Below are positions 16,332 through 26,003 of a DNA stretch of 64,000 nt, in pieces. A program made the position numbers and the translations under genes. The DNA is taken from positions 62,001 through 126,000 of the forward strand of contig JADJVN010000006.1 in NCBI GenBank assembly GCA_016710585.1, in the 5' to 3' direction. Position 1 is the stretch's first letter, and each line of letters starts with the position of its first letter. A model generated the notes under the pieces. It saw only the letters and a program-made list of their open reading frames with translations, searched no databases and had not been told where the DNA came from. The stretch is from Saprospiraceae bacterium (GTDB lineage: Bacteria; Bacteroidota; Bacteroidia; Chitinophagales; Saprospiraceae).

Positions 16332-19300
16332 TTAAAATATTTTTGAAAACAATCTCCTAAATTTTTCACGCGTTTTATATCCAAGCATATACATGGTAGG
16401 AAGAACCAACAAAGTCAAAAAAGTGGCTACGATTAATCCAAAAATCATCGTCCATGCAAGTGGTCCCCAGAATGCCACATTATCACCACCAAGGAAAAAC
16501 TTAGCATCAAAATGTGTGAACAAACTTTCAAAATCCATATTCAAACCTATCGCCAATGGAATCAAACCTAGTATTGCAGCTGATGCTGTCAATACTACTG
16601 GAGTTAATCTGGTAGCGCCACCTTCGACTACAGCCTCTTGTATGCTCAGACCTCGCAATCGCAATTCATCAATAAATTCAACCAGCAAAATTCCATTCCT
16701 TACGACGATCCCTGCTAATGCAAAAACACCTACTCCTGTCATGACCACACTAAGTGTCATTCTAAATATCCCAAAACCCAATGCAATTCCTATTAAACTA
16801 AACAACACAGTTGAAAAGATTATCATAGGTTTTACAGCTGAGTTAAATAAAGTTACGAGTATTAAAAACATAAATGCCAATGCAGCAGGAAATGCTACTG
16901 CAAAAAAGTCAATGGTTTCATTCATTGCTTCTTGATCTCCAGTGAATGCAATTTCATATCCTTCCGGAATTTCCATTCGCTTAGATAATTCTGTAATTTG
17001 AGTTATAATATCTGCAGCATTATATCCAGACATGACATCTGAAGAAAAGGTGACAAGTCTTTTTTGATTTTTTCTATTGATGGCACTTATTGAATTCCCA
17101 TAAGATATTTTCGCTAAAGATGAAATCGGTACCTGCTTAAATTGACCTGATGCCATATCCATAAATGATATATCTAGATTAAGCAATTCCTCTACCTTCA
17201 ATCGATCCTTCTCTTGTAGTCTTAAAATAATTGGCGCATCATCATTCTTATCTCTAAATTTTGACACTTCTTTTCCAAAAAGTGCTGTCCTTATTTCCAA
17301 AGCAATCTGTGCAACAGTAACTCCTTCTCTCTGCGCCTTCTCTTCATCAATTTTTAATATTATTTCAGGCTTACTAATTTGCAAATCTGACTTTAAGCCA
17401 TCTATTCCTTTGATACCAGCTTCACCAATACGCTTTATAAGATTCTTTCCTATTCGATCGAGAACATCAAAATCATCCCCAGAAATTTCTATACTTATTG
17501 GTTTACCTGTTGGTGGTCCATTTCTCTCCTTCTCTACGGAAATTTCTGCACCTGCGACCCCACTTGCAAATTCATTTCTCAATGAATCTAATACTTCTGT
17601 AGTTGATTTTCCACCTCGATCAGCAAATCTCACAAAGGCAACTGATACCTTACTCTTATGTGGTGTAGGAACTCGATCTGGATTATCGGGATCACCTGCT
17701 CCAAGACCAACATTGGTTATCACTGACGATACTATTGGATTATTCTGTCCAATAACTTTATGTACTCTTTGTTCAATAAATCGAGTCACAGAGTCTGTTG
17801 TAGTCGCATCAGTACCGATCGGCATCTTGCAATAGACAAATGCAAAATTTGGTTCCCCATTTGGGAAATTTTCCACTTTTGGATTCGTCGATAAATAAAA
17901 TACCCAACTTAAAATTAAAAACAATAAGGCGCCAACACAAATAGCAATTGGCGTGTATCTTTTAATAAAAACTTTAAGAATAGCTCTATAAACATTCAAT
18001 ACTTTTGGCCACAATCTATTTTGAAAGAATAAAATTGCTTTCTCGATAAATAAAATATATAGAACTATACAAATCAGACAAACGATGGCAAAATTGCCTA
18101 TTCCGTTTCCTAAAAATAAATACCCACAAAGTGCTAGTACAATAAAAAATATGAATGCCTTTTTATAATCCTTCCATTCCGACAATTTTCCATGTTCTTC
18201 TCTTTGCATAAAACTCACAGCAAACACAGGATTCATAACGTAGGCTACAAATAAAGATGCACCAAGTGTAATAATCAATGTTACTGGAAGATTGCTCATG
18301 AATTTACCAATAATCCCAGGCCAAAATAATAATGGAACAAATGGCATTAGCGTAGTCAATGTCCCTGTGAATACTGGTAAGAACACCTCTCCTGCTGCAT
18401 AAGATGCAGCTTTCGCTATAGACATATCCTTATTTGAATTGAAAATGCGATGTGTATTCTCGATGACTACAATGGCATCATCCACGACGATACCTAAAGC
18501 TAATAAAAATGAGAATAACACAATGACATTCATGGACATATCCATTCCTGGCATAATGAGAAATGCCAACATACATGATAAGGGAACAGAAAGTCCCACA
18601 AAAAATGCATTGGTAAATCCCATGAAGAACATCAATATAAATACAACAAATATGAATCCTAAAATTACTGTATTTAATAAGTCATGTAATTGAACTCTTG
18701 TATTTTCTGAAGTATCTCCTGTCACTTTTATAGTCAATCCATCAGGAAATTTATTTGCTTTAAAATCATCTATTATCTTATATATTTTATCCGTCGCTTC
18801 AATCAAATTTGTTCCACTTCTTTTGATGACATTTAAAGTAACCACAGACTTATCATCCAATCGAGCAAAATCCTGCTTCTCTTTAAATCCATCACGAACA
18901 ATAGCAACATCTTTAAGATATATTGTATTGCCCAAAAATGATCGAATCACAAGATTCCCAATATCACTAGGTTTATCAAATTCCCCAGTGATCCTGATAT
19001 TTCTTCTCAAGTCACCGATTTGGATTTCTCCACCCGAAATATTTAAATTTTGTCTTGCTATTGCACCTTCAATGTCATTAAAAGTAATGCCTATTGCATT
19101 CATTCTGATCAAGTCGACATCAACTTGAATCTCACGCTCTACGCCACCTAAAATATCAACACGTGTAATTTCCTTGTTTGATTCAATTTTATCTTGAAGT
19201 TGCTCTGCAAAATTTTTAATTCTATCTAGTGGAAAATCACCTGCAATATTAATATTCATAATAGGCATCTCACTGAAATCGAATTCCCTCACTTGAGGGT

Positions 19301-19700
19301 CTTCCTTTAGATCTGTTGGCAGATCCTTCTTTGCCTTATCGACAGCATCTGAAACTTTTTGTTTGCACAGAACAGGATTCTGATCTGTAGAAAACTCAGC
19401 AATCACTAATGAAAAATCTGACAATGAACTGCTTGTAACTTTTTTAATACCATTGATGGATTTCAATTGCTTCTCGATAGGCTTTGATATTAAGTTCTCG
19501 ATATCTTGAGGCGTTGCTCCTGGATAAATTGTGGCAATTGAAATTGTAGGAACGACAATGTCAGGAAATAATTCCTTTGGAATCCTTTGATATGCTATCC
19601 ATCCAGCAAGACAGATCAAGATCGTAAAAATATATACGCTAGTTGAATTCTCAATACACCATTTGGTGAACTTTAATTCTTTAAATTTTTCTAAATTCAT
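16332..19700 (-). CDS. RND-family efflux permease (AcrB/HAE1 type)
   Basis: A 1122-residue inner-membrane proton-driven efflux pump. The first helix IFTILICLAGWIAYQRIPKE, the porter-domain start PTISIATIYPGATPQDIE and the paired proton-relay aspartates in LGIVVDDAIVVIENTH in helix 4 are all present. A second set of helices ends in WTMIFGLIVATFLTLLVLPT. Around residues 510-560 an extra hydrophobic stretch (KAFIFFIVLALCGYLFLG and following) adds about two helices in the middle. It is encoded 19 bases after the membrane-fusion protein. No TolC-type outer-membrane gene is adjacent. The substrate is unknown. The frame is intact over 3.4 kb. Confidence 0.93.
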   Translation of the reverse strand: MNLEKFKELKFTKWCIENSTSVYIFTILICLAGWIAYQRIPKELFPDIVVPTISIATIYPGATPQDIENLISKPIEKQLKSINGIKKVTSSSLSDFSLVIAEFSTDQNPVLCKQKVSDAVDKAKKDLPTDLKEDPQVREFDFSEMPIMNINIAGDFPLDRIKNFAEQLQDKIESNKEITRVDILGGVEREIQVDVDLIRMNAIGITFNDIEGAIARQNLNISGGEIQIGDLRRNIRITGEFDKPSDIGNLVIRSFLGNTIYLKDVAIVRDGFKEKQDFARLDDKSVVTLNVIKRSGTNLIEATDKIYKIIDDFKANKFPDGLTIKVTGDTSENTRVQLHDLLNTVILGFIFVVFILMFFMGFTNAFFVGLSVPLSCMLAFLIMPGMDMSMNVIVLFSFLLALGIVVDDAIVVIENTHRIFNSNKDMSIAKAASYAAGEVFLPVFTGTLTTLMPFVPLLFWPGIIGKFMSNLPVTLIITLGASLFVAYVMNPVFAVSFMQREEHGKLSEWKDYKKAFIFFIVLALCGYLFLGNGIGNFAIVCLICIVLYILFIEKAILFFQNRLWPKVLNVYRAILKVFIKRYTPIAICVGALLFLILSWVFYLSTNPKVENFPNGEPNFAFVYCKMPIGTDATTTDSVTRFIEQRVHKVIGQNNPIVSSVITNVGLGAGDPDNPDRVPTPHKSKVSVAFVRFADRGGKSTTEVLDSLRNEFASGVAGAEISVEKERNGPPTGKPISIEISGDDFDVLDRIGKNLIKRIGEAGIKGIDGLKSDLQISKPEIILKIDEEKAQREGVTVAQIALEIRTALFGKEVSKFRDKNDDAPIILRLQEKDRLKVEELLNLDISFMDMASGQFKQVPISSLAKISYGNSISAINRKNQKRLVTFSSDVMSGYNAADIITQITELSKRMEIPEGYEIAFTGDQEAMNETIDFFAVAFPAALAFMFLILVTLFNSAVKPMIIFSTVLFSLIGIALGFGIFRMTLSVVMTGVGVFALAGIVVRNGILLVEFIDELRLRGLSIQEAVVEGGATRLTPVVLTASAAILGLIPLAIGLNMDFESLFTHFDAKFFLGGDNVAFWGPLAWTMIFGLIVATFLTLLVLPTMYMLGYKTREKFRRLFSKIF

Positions 19701-19719
19701 ATTTGCTATTATATTCGGT

Positions 19720-20859
19720 TTAGATTTGAATTAATTGTCCGTCTACAATCTCACTATAGCCAAATGAAATAATCAAATCCCCTTCCTTAATTCCAGATTC
19801 AATTATAGTCCTTCCATCATATTCTGCACCAGATTTGATTAATTTCTTTCTGGCGTACCACTTATCATCAGACGATTTTTCAGCAACTAAAATATAATCT
19901 TCTCCATCAATACTTTTTTGAATGAAATTAGTCGATACAACCACTGCATTTTTGATTTCCTTATCTTTAATTTTAATCTTTACAATTTGATTTGCTACAA
20001 CTCTTTCCTTTGTATTCGGAAGTCCAGTTTCAACCATAAATGTACGCGATGCACTATTTACTGTTTGTCCTACATATTGAACCTTAGTCTGAAAACTTTT
20101 TTCAAAATCTGGAAAATACAAATCTACAATATCACCCTTTTTTACTTTAGTGATATACAAATCACTAATCTTTGCTCTTACCGTTAGTTCTTTTCCATTC
20201 ACTACTCTTATACCAGTAAACCCTGGACTAGCTACTTCTCCTATTTTGACCTTTATTTCATCAACGATACCTGAGATCGGTGATTTTATAGTTGCAGTAG
20301 AAATCTGAGCTTGCAGGGTCTGCAATTTCAATTCTAATTGTTCCTTTTGATTTTTTGCTTGCAGATACTGAGCCTCACTTCCAATATTTTGATCCCATAA
20401 TTTTTTCTGCTTTTCATACATTGTAGTCGCAAGTGCTATTCCAGAATGTAACTCATCCAAACCTTTTCTCATTGCGCTCACATCAAGACTTGCTAGAACT
20501 TTTCCTGCATTGACATAATCTCCTTCTTTCACATGTATTGCACTTATCACTCCAGGCATTTGTGGTGCAACCAAAACGTTTTGCTTTGCATCAACTGTCC
20601 CTTGTGCTTCAATGAAATGTTTAAAATTTGATTTTCTGATGGTGTCAACACTAATCTTTTTTGCCTTTACAGTTTGACCTGCACTTGGATCAGATTTTAA
20701 AATCTCCATTTCAAGATTAGCAATCTGCTCCTCTATATCTTTTGACTGTGCTTTTAATGCAGCTAATTTATCTTTTGGATTCCCTGTAGCTTGAGGTTTT
20801 TTACAATTTTGAAAGAAAAAAGAAATTAAAAGAAAGAGAAAAAAATACAGTTTTTTCAT
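19720..20859 (-). CDS. RND efflux membrane-fusion (periplasmic adaptor) lipoprotein
   Basis: A 379-residue adaptor of the HlyD/AcrA class. The start MKKLYFFLFLL at 20859 was chosen over the longer frame from 20883 because it gives a clean lipoprotein signal ending FFFQNC, where Cys would be lipidated. A coiled-coil at residues ~25-55 precedes the lipoyl half-motif GVISAIHVKEGDYVNAGKVL. An alpha-hairpin and then the second half-motif TIKSPISGIVDEIKVKIGE follow, and a beta-barrel plus membrane-proximal domain finish the protein. It pairs with the permease downstream. A promoter match lies 46-81 bases upstream. Confidence 0.9.
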   Translation of the reverse strand: MKKLYFFLFLLISFFFQNCKKPQATGNPKDKLAALKAQSKDIEEQIANLEMEILKSDPSAGQTVKAKKISVDTIRKSNFKHFIEAQGTVDAKQNVLVAPQMPGVISAIHVKEGDYVNAGKVLASLDVSAMRKGLDELHSGIALATTMYEKQKKLWDQNIGSEAQYLQAKNQKEQLELKLQTLQAQISTATIKSPISGIVDEIKVKIGEVASPGFTGIRVVNGKELTVRAKISDLYITKVKKGDIVDLYFPDFEKSFQTKVQYVGQTVNSASRTFMVETGLPNTKERVVANQIVKIKIKDKEIKNAVVVSTNFIQKSIDGEDYILVAEKSSDDKWYARKKLIKSGAEYDGRTIIESGIKEGDLIISFGYSEIVDGQLIQI

Positions 20860-20905
20860 TTTAATTGTGAATTTACTTATCAATTGGTTATGTTAGAAAA
20901 TTTTA

Positions 20906-20940
20906 CAAATCTATGGAAGTTCCATCAATAATTTTCAAAA
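20906..20940 (-). promoter_or_regulatory. Bacteroidota-type promoter of the RND operon
   Basis: Read on the minus strand, TTTTG (20940-20936) and TAGATTTG (20913-20906) are separated by 22 bases and match the -33 and -7 elements of the major Bacteroidota sigma factor. Transcription would begin near 20900, about 40 bases before the adaptor start. Confidence 0.5.
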
Positions 20941-21006
20941 TCAATAAATTTGTATAAATGCCTTGTGTTTAAACCAATTACAGGGCAAATTGTTTATGAG
21001 CAATCG

Positions 21007-22167
21007 CTAAACTTGAGCTATTTTAATTCTATCAAAAAACGTCATCACTGACTTACAAATAAATTCAATCGTATTGTTATCAAGTTCATAATAAATTGGT
21101 AATCTCAATAAAACATCCGAAAAATATTGTGAATTGGGACAATGTTGAACAGGGAAATTACTCAGTGCAAATTTGCTAATTTCTAATGATTGATAGTGAA
21201 AATTAGCTTGAATGCCTTTTAATTTTAAAAAATTTGTCAATGCAATTCGCTCCTCTAAATCTTTACACAAAATATAAAAAATATGAAAATTCTGTTCTCC
21301 TTCACAAAACACATTTGAAAATCGACGGCCAAAATTTAATTGATTTTTAAAAAAATTATAATAATACTCCCATATTATTTTCCGCTTCTCATTCACTTTT
21401 TTTATATATGGCAATTGAGAAAATAACATAGCTGCTTGTACTTCTGACATTGCAAAAGACCTCCCAAAATCCACCCATTCATATTTAGGTACCAATGCAT
21501 TTTGAAAGTCTCTTTTATTAGTTCCTTTGTTCCACATCACATTCGCTCTGTCGACATACTTAGGATTATTTATGACTAATAAGCCTCCTTCACCACAATG
21601 AATATTTTTTGTTTCATGAAATGAAATTGCAGCAAAATCACCAAAACTTCCAAACGCTGATCCATTACGAAAACTGTGGATGCATTGAGCTGCATCTTCT
21701 ATTAAAATTAAATTATACTTTTTTGCTAAGTTTACATATGCTTCAATTTCGTTACTATAACCAGCATAGTGAACAATCATGATTGCCCTTGTTCTTCAAG
21801 TAATTTTACGTTCAATATCTTGGAGATTTGCTTGGGGATGATCCAGATTTACATCAGAAAAGATGATGAATGCTCCCTGCGCTGCAAATGCATTGGCAGA
21901 AGTAACGAATGTATAAGCGGGAACAATGACTTCGTCACCTTCTTGAATATCCAACAATAATGCAATTAACTCTAATGCCGATGTGCATGATGAAGTGAGT
22001 AAACAATTCTCAAAGCCATATTCCTTTACAAAAAAATTAGTGCATTGCTGAGTAAAATATCCATCACCAGCAAAATGATTTTTTTTAAAAGCTTCATTTA
22101 TAGCATCAATTTCTGAACCAGAAATAAATGGCTTATAAAATGGTATAGTAATTTCTTTATTTTCCAT
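21007..22167 (-). CDS. WecE/RffA-type sugar aminotransferase (in-frame stop)
   Basis: A DegT/DnrJ/EryC1/StrS-family PLP enzyme that transaminates a nucleotide-linked 4-keto-6-deoxysugar, of about 386 residues. Family signatures are CTSALELIALLL, the VPAYTFVTSANAF stretch, LIEDAAQCIH, FHETKNIHCGEGG with the PLP lysine, and the WecE-typical WNKGTNKRDFQ and KYEWVDFG. The frame is interrupted by TGA at 21798-21796 between DIERKIT and RTRAIMIVHYAG. Both sides are in the same frame, so the lesion is a substitution or an early real nonsense codon, not an indel. It sits at the edge of the glycan locus and could supply an amino-deoxysugar. Confidence 0.85.
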
Positions 22168-22174
22168 AACTAAA

Positions 22175-22630
22175 CTAAAAAGGATACGCAGGTAAACTAT
22201 TTATAAAATCATAATGATTTTTTTCAAAATTAATCTTCACAGCCTTTAAAATAAGGCCATTTGTAATACAAAGGTATGGAGATTTTAGAACTAAATTATA
22301 TCTTGAAGCTTGATCAAAAAAAATCTGATTCATTGCAAATTGCGGAGATTTGCACTCAACTAAAATATAAGGATGCCCGTGCTTAGAATAAACCAGTATA
22401 TCAAAACGCTTTGTCATATTTAAAACTTCAATCTTGCGCTCTACAGCCATTCTTGAAAATGGAATACCAAACAATTTATTTAATACTTGCAGCATTGATT
22501 GTCGAACTAATTCTTCAGAAGTTTTACTAACTTTCTTCCTTCGAACAGGATCAAAAATCATTGGATCTTGGGGATCAAGATTCTTGTCAATAAAGTCAAT
22601 TAATGAAATCTCATCTAAGCTCTGAGACAT
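22175..22630 (-). CDS. stand-alone HsdR N-terminal-like (PD-(D/E)xK) protein
   Basis: A 151-residue protein resembling the type I restriction enzyme R-subunit N-terminal domain (HSDR_N_2). It shows RRKKVSKTSEELVRQSMLQ near residues 29-47, then the nuclease-fold core RFDILVY followed by ILVECKSPQ, giving Asp, Glu and Lys of the PD-(D/E)xK pattern. There is no helicase domain and no hsdM or hsdS nearby, so it is not a working restriction system. Such solitary proteins are widespread in Bacteroidota with unknown function. It lies 7 bases from the aminotransferase and divergent to gmd. Confidence 0.8.
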   Translation of the reverse strand: MSQSLDEISLIDFIDKNLDPQDPMIFDPVRRKKVSKTSEELVRQSMLQVLNKLFGIPFSRMAVERKIEVLNMTKRFDILVYSKHGHPYILVECKSPQFAMNQIFFDQASRYNLVLKSPYLCITNGLILKAVKINFEKNHYDFINSLPAYPF

Positions 22631-22687
22631 ATTAAATAATATTTATATAAATTCTTTAATTATTCAACTTGATAGAAATGATTATAT

Positions 22688-22695
22688 TACCTTTG
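22688..22695 (+). promoter_or_regulatory. -7 box of the gmd-fcl operon
   Basis: TACCTTTG fits TAnnTTTG exactly and lies 23 bases before the gmd ATG, giving a leader of roughly 15-20 bases. It sits in the 88-base divergent gap to the HsdR-like gene. Confidence 0.5.
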
Positions 22696-22718
22696 CAATC
22701 ATATAAAATCATGCAAAT

Positions 22719-23832
22719 ATGGCAAAAGCTCTAATTACAGGAGTTACAGGTCAAGATGGCGCTTATATTTCAGAATTATTATTGAATAAAGGGTATGAAG
22801 TTCATGGCATCAAACGCAGAACTTCACTGATCAATACCCAAAGGGTAGATCATCTCTATCACGATCCTCATATAAATGGAAAAAAATTTTACACTGCATT
22901 ATGGTGATCTTACAGATTCTACTAATATCATCCGATTGATCCAACAAATTCAACCAGATGAAATCTACAATTTAGGTGCAATGAGCCATGTGCACGTAAG
23001 CTTTGACGAACCTGAATATGTTGCTAATACAGATGGTATTGGTACATTGCGTTTGTTGGAGGCAATCCGAATCTTGAAACTTGAACAAAAAACAAGAATA
23101 TATCAAGCTTCCACATCGGAACTTTATGGAAAAGTTCAGGAAATTCCTCAGTCTGAAAAAACTCCATTTTACCCTCGCTCACCTTATGCGGTGGCTAAAA
23201 TGTATGCTTATTGGATTACTGTTAATTATCGTGAGGCATACAATATGTTTGCTTGTAATGGAATCTTATTTAATCATGAAAGTCCATTAAGAGGAGAAAC
23301 ATTTGTTTCACGTAAAATCACAAGAGGAATTTCTGAAGTACTCCTCGGCTTGAAGAAAAATATATATTTAGGGAATCTCAATGCAAAAAGAGATTGGGGA
23401 CACGCAAAAGATTATGTTGAAGCCATGTATCTAATACTTCAGCAAGATACTGCTGAGGATTATGTCATTGCTACTGGTGTCACAACAGAAGTGCGTGAAT
23501 TTGCTAGAAGAGCATTCAAATATGTTGGTGTTAGCATTGACTATGAGGGGACAGGATTGAATGAAAAAGCAATTGTAACTCAAGTTGAAAATGATGAGTG
23601 GAAAGTTAAAAAAGGTGATATTGTCATAGAAATCGACAAACGATATTTCAGACCGACAGAAGTTGATTTACTTATCGGCGATGCAACCAAAGCAAGAACA
23701 AAATTAGGATGGTCGCCAAAACATAATCTTGACGATCTAATTCAAAATATGATGGATGCCGACATCAAATTATTTAAAAAAGATATATTGCTTAATCAAA
23801 GTGGATTTACACAAAATCGACAATTTGAATAA
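22719..23832 (+). CDS. gmd: GDP-mannose 4,6-dehydratase (frameshifted)
   Basis: Converts GDP-D-mannose to GDP-4-keto-6-deoxymannose, the first step to GDP-L-fucose. The N-terminal Rossmann motif ALITGVTGQDGAYISELLL and HGIKRRTS are typical. The catalytic region shows STSELYGKVQEIPQSE and the YxxxK motif in SPYAVAKMYAYW. NHESPLRGETFVSRKITRG and the C-terminal YFRPTEVDLLIGDATKA are also diagnostic. One A too many in the seven-A run at 22880-22886 breaks the frame between GKNF and TLHYGDLTD. The stop overlaps the fcl start (TAATG). Confidence 0.94.
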
Positions 23833-24760
23833 TGGAATTAGAAAGTAAGATTTATATTGCTGGACATCGCGGAATGGTAGGCTCTGCTATTCTTCGGAAT
23901 CTACGCAACAAAGGATATACAAATTTTCTACTCAAGACCTCACATGAACTAGATTTAAGAGATCAAAAATCTGTAAATGATTTATTTAAGGAATATCAGC
24001 CTGAATATGTATTTCTTGCTGCAGCAAAAGTAGGTGGCATAATAGCAAACAATAGCTATCGTGCTGAATTCCTCTATGACAATCTCATGATGGAATCAAA
24101 CATTATTAACTCAGCTCACCAATCTAAGGTAAAGAAATTATTATTTCTTGGAAGCTCATGCATCTATCCAAAATTTGCAGCACAACCCTTGAAAGAAGAA
24201 TCTTTACTCTCTGATTATTTAGAGCAAACCAACGAACCCTATGCGATTGCAAAAATAGCGGGAATAAAATTAACTGAAGCCTATCGAGATCAATATGATT
24301 GTAATTTTATTTCTGCAATGCCAACAAATCTCTACGGCACTGGAGATAATTACCATCCACAGAATTCTCACGTGATTCCAGGTATGATTCATAAATTTTA
24401 CAAGGCAATCCAAGAAAACAAATCAGAAGTTGAATTGTGGGAACGGAAATCCAATGCGAATTCATGCATTCTGACGACCTAGCTGAAGCATTAGTTTTTC
24501 TCATGAATTCCTACAATGAAAGGCAATTCATCAACATAGGAACTGGCGAAGAAGTCAGCATCAAACAACTTGCTGAAATGATAAAAACTACTACAGGTTT
24601 CGAAGGTCAAATTAAATTTGACAGTTCAAAACCAGATGGCACGCCACGAAAACTCATGGACAGCTCGAAAATTAAATCATTGGGTTGGCAGCCACGAATT
24701 GGGCTTAAGGAAGGATTGGAAAGGACTTGGGGTGAGTATCAAGAACTGATAAAAAAATAG
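23832..24760 (+). CDS. fcl: GDP-L-fucose synthase (disrupted)
   Basis: NADPH-dependent epimerase-reductase that finishes GDP-L-fucose. It begins with the Rossmann motif YIAGHRGMVGSAI and carries LAAAKVGGIIANN, the active-site stretch LLFLGSSCIYPKFA, and YAIAKIAGIKL with Tyr and Lys. MPTNLYGTGDNYHP is also typical. Around 24438-24462 the frame is lost, and the usual motif WGTGxPxREFxHxDD reads only as GTEIQCEFMHSDD in the downstream frame. More than one base is therefore missing, apparently from G-rich spots. It forms a two-gene unit with gmd and ends convergent with a glycosyltransferase. Confidence 0.9.
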
Positions 24761-24797
24761 TATATGTGATTTGGGTAATTAAAAATAAAATCCAGCT

Positions 24798-26003
24798 TCA
24801 CACTGCTTCTTTTATAATATCTAGCATTTTTAAAGCTAGATTTTTGCGATCAAAATCAGTTGCAAGATTTTTACATCCGTGTTCAAATTCTTTTGTCGCG
24901 TTAAGTCGAATAATCTCATTCAAAGAATTTACAAACGATATTTCATTTTCTGGTTCAAAGCAAATTCCTGCATGATATGAATTAATTATATCAGCACTCT
25001 CACCTTCGACACCTAATAAAATAGCTTTGTTCATTGCAGCATTCTCAAATATTTTTGATGGGATAACAGATTTAAATGTATCTGACTTTTTAAGGCAAAC
25101 CAAAGAAATATCAACTACACTTAAGTAGTTTTCTATTTCGTGTTTTGGCACAGTATCTAGCATTCTGACATTTTTCAATCCCAATTTATTTTTTAGTTCA
25201 ATAAGTTTATATTTTTCTGCTCCATCGCCAATGAATAAAAAATGAACACTAGTATTATTTATTCTGGGTATACAATGTAAGATAAAATCCAAACTATGTG
25301 CCATGCCATGAGTTCCTATATAAGCTATCACACATTTCCCTTCTAGTCCCAGTTCATTTATAATCTGTTCATCCTTTTTTCTTGCCTCAAACAATTGTAG
25401 GTTAACACCATTTTTCACAATCTCAATTTTGTCATACTCAACTCCCTTTTGTGAAATAATTTCCTTAAATGAATCAGTCACAACAATAATTTTATTAGCT
25501 GATTGATACAAACCAAGCTCAATCCATTCTAAAAAACGTATAATATACTTATTGGTAATAGCACCGACTGCTACAATTGACTCAGGCCAAATATCACGAA
25601 CTTCCATCACCCAAGGCTTCCGCCTAAACAATGAAATCAATCTACCTGAAATTGCAGTAAAAAATTGAGGTGATGTGGCAATAATTACATCCGTCTTTAT
25701 AAAAAGTGAAGCCCAAAATGCTGAATGGGCAAAACTGACATAATCCAAAATTCTTTTTACTGTTCCTTCATTTGCACTGATATAGGACCAGACACGAATG
25801 ACTTTTATGCCTTCTATATTTTCTTTAAAAATCAATTTGTTAGAATAGTTTTTAAACACTTTACCGTTAGGAAAATTTGGCGCTGTAGTTACAACAGTTA
25901 CATCAACTCCCTGTCGAACCCATTCAATGCAATGTTCATAGGTTCGATTTGCTGGAGCATTAACTTCAGGAAAAAAATTATCCGTAAGAAATAAAATTTT
26001 CAA
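24798..26003 (-). CDS. family 4 glycosyltransferase, WbuB-like
   Basis: A 401-residue GT-B enzyme that transfers a sugar to a growing glycan repeat. The N-terminus MKILFLTDNFFPEVNAPANR and the segment WVMEVRDIWPESIVAVGAI are typical of WbuB-type transferases, which use activated 6-deoxy-amino sugars. The donor site region ends in the ExxxxxxxxE-like stretch FKSVIPSKIFENAAMNKAIL. The start codon is TTG (26003-26001), overlapping the stop TGA of the heparinase-like gene. The conserved N-terminus begins right there, so TTG is well supported. Confidence 0.88.
   Translation of the reverse strand: MKILFLTDNFFPEVNAPANRTYEHCIEWVRQGVDVTVVTTAPNFPNGKVFKNYSNKLIFKENIEGIKVIRVWSYISANEGTVKRILDYVSFAHSAFWASLFIKTDVIIATSPQFFTAISGRLISLFRRKPWVMEVRDIWPESIVAVGAITNKYIIRFLEWIELGLYQSANKIIVVTDSFKEIISQKGVEYDKIEIVKNGVNLQLFEARKKDEQIINELGLEGKCVIAYIGTHGMAHSLDFILHCIPRINNTSVHFLFIGDGAEKYKLIELKNKLGLKNVRMLDTVPKHEIENYLSVVDISLVCLKKSDTFKSVIPSKIFENAAMNKAILLGVEGESADIINSYHAGICFEPENEISFVNSLNEIIRLNATKEFEHGCKNLATDFDRKNLALKMLDIIKEAV

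Noticed and set aside
16393..16935. 180-residue plus-strand frame opposite the RND permease gene
   Set aside because: Shadow of the intact permease frame with low-complexity Asn/Lys/Ala composition; no independent evidence.
21796..21798. Selenocysteine or stop recoding at the in-frame TGA
   Set aside because: No SECIS-like hairpin follows and the enzyme family has no selenoprotein members; mutation or error is simpler.
22175..22630. Type I restriction-modification system
   Set aside because: Only an HsdR-N-like domain is present; helicase, methylase and specificity genes are absent.
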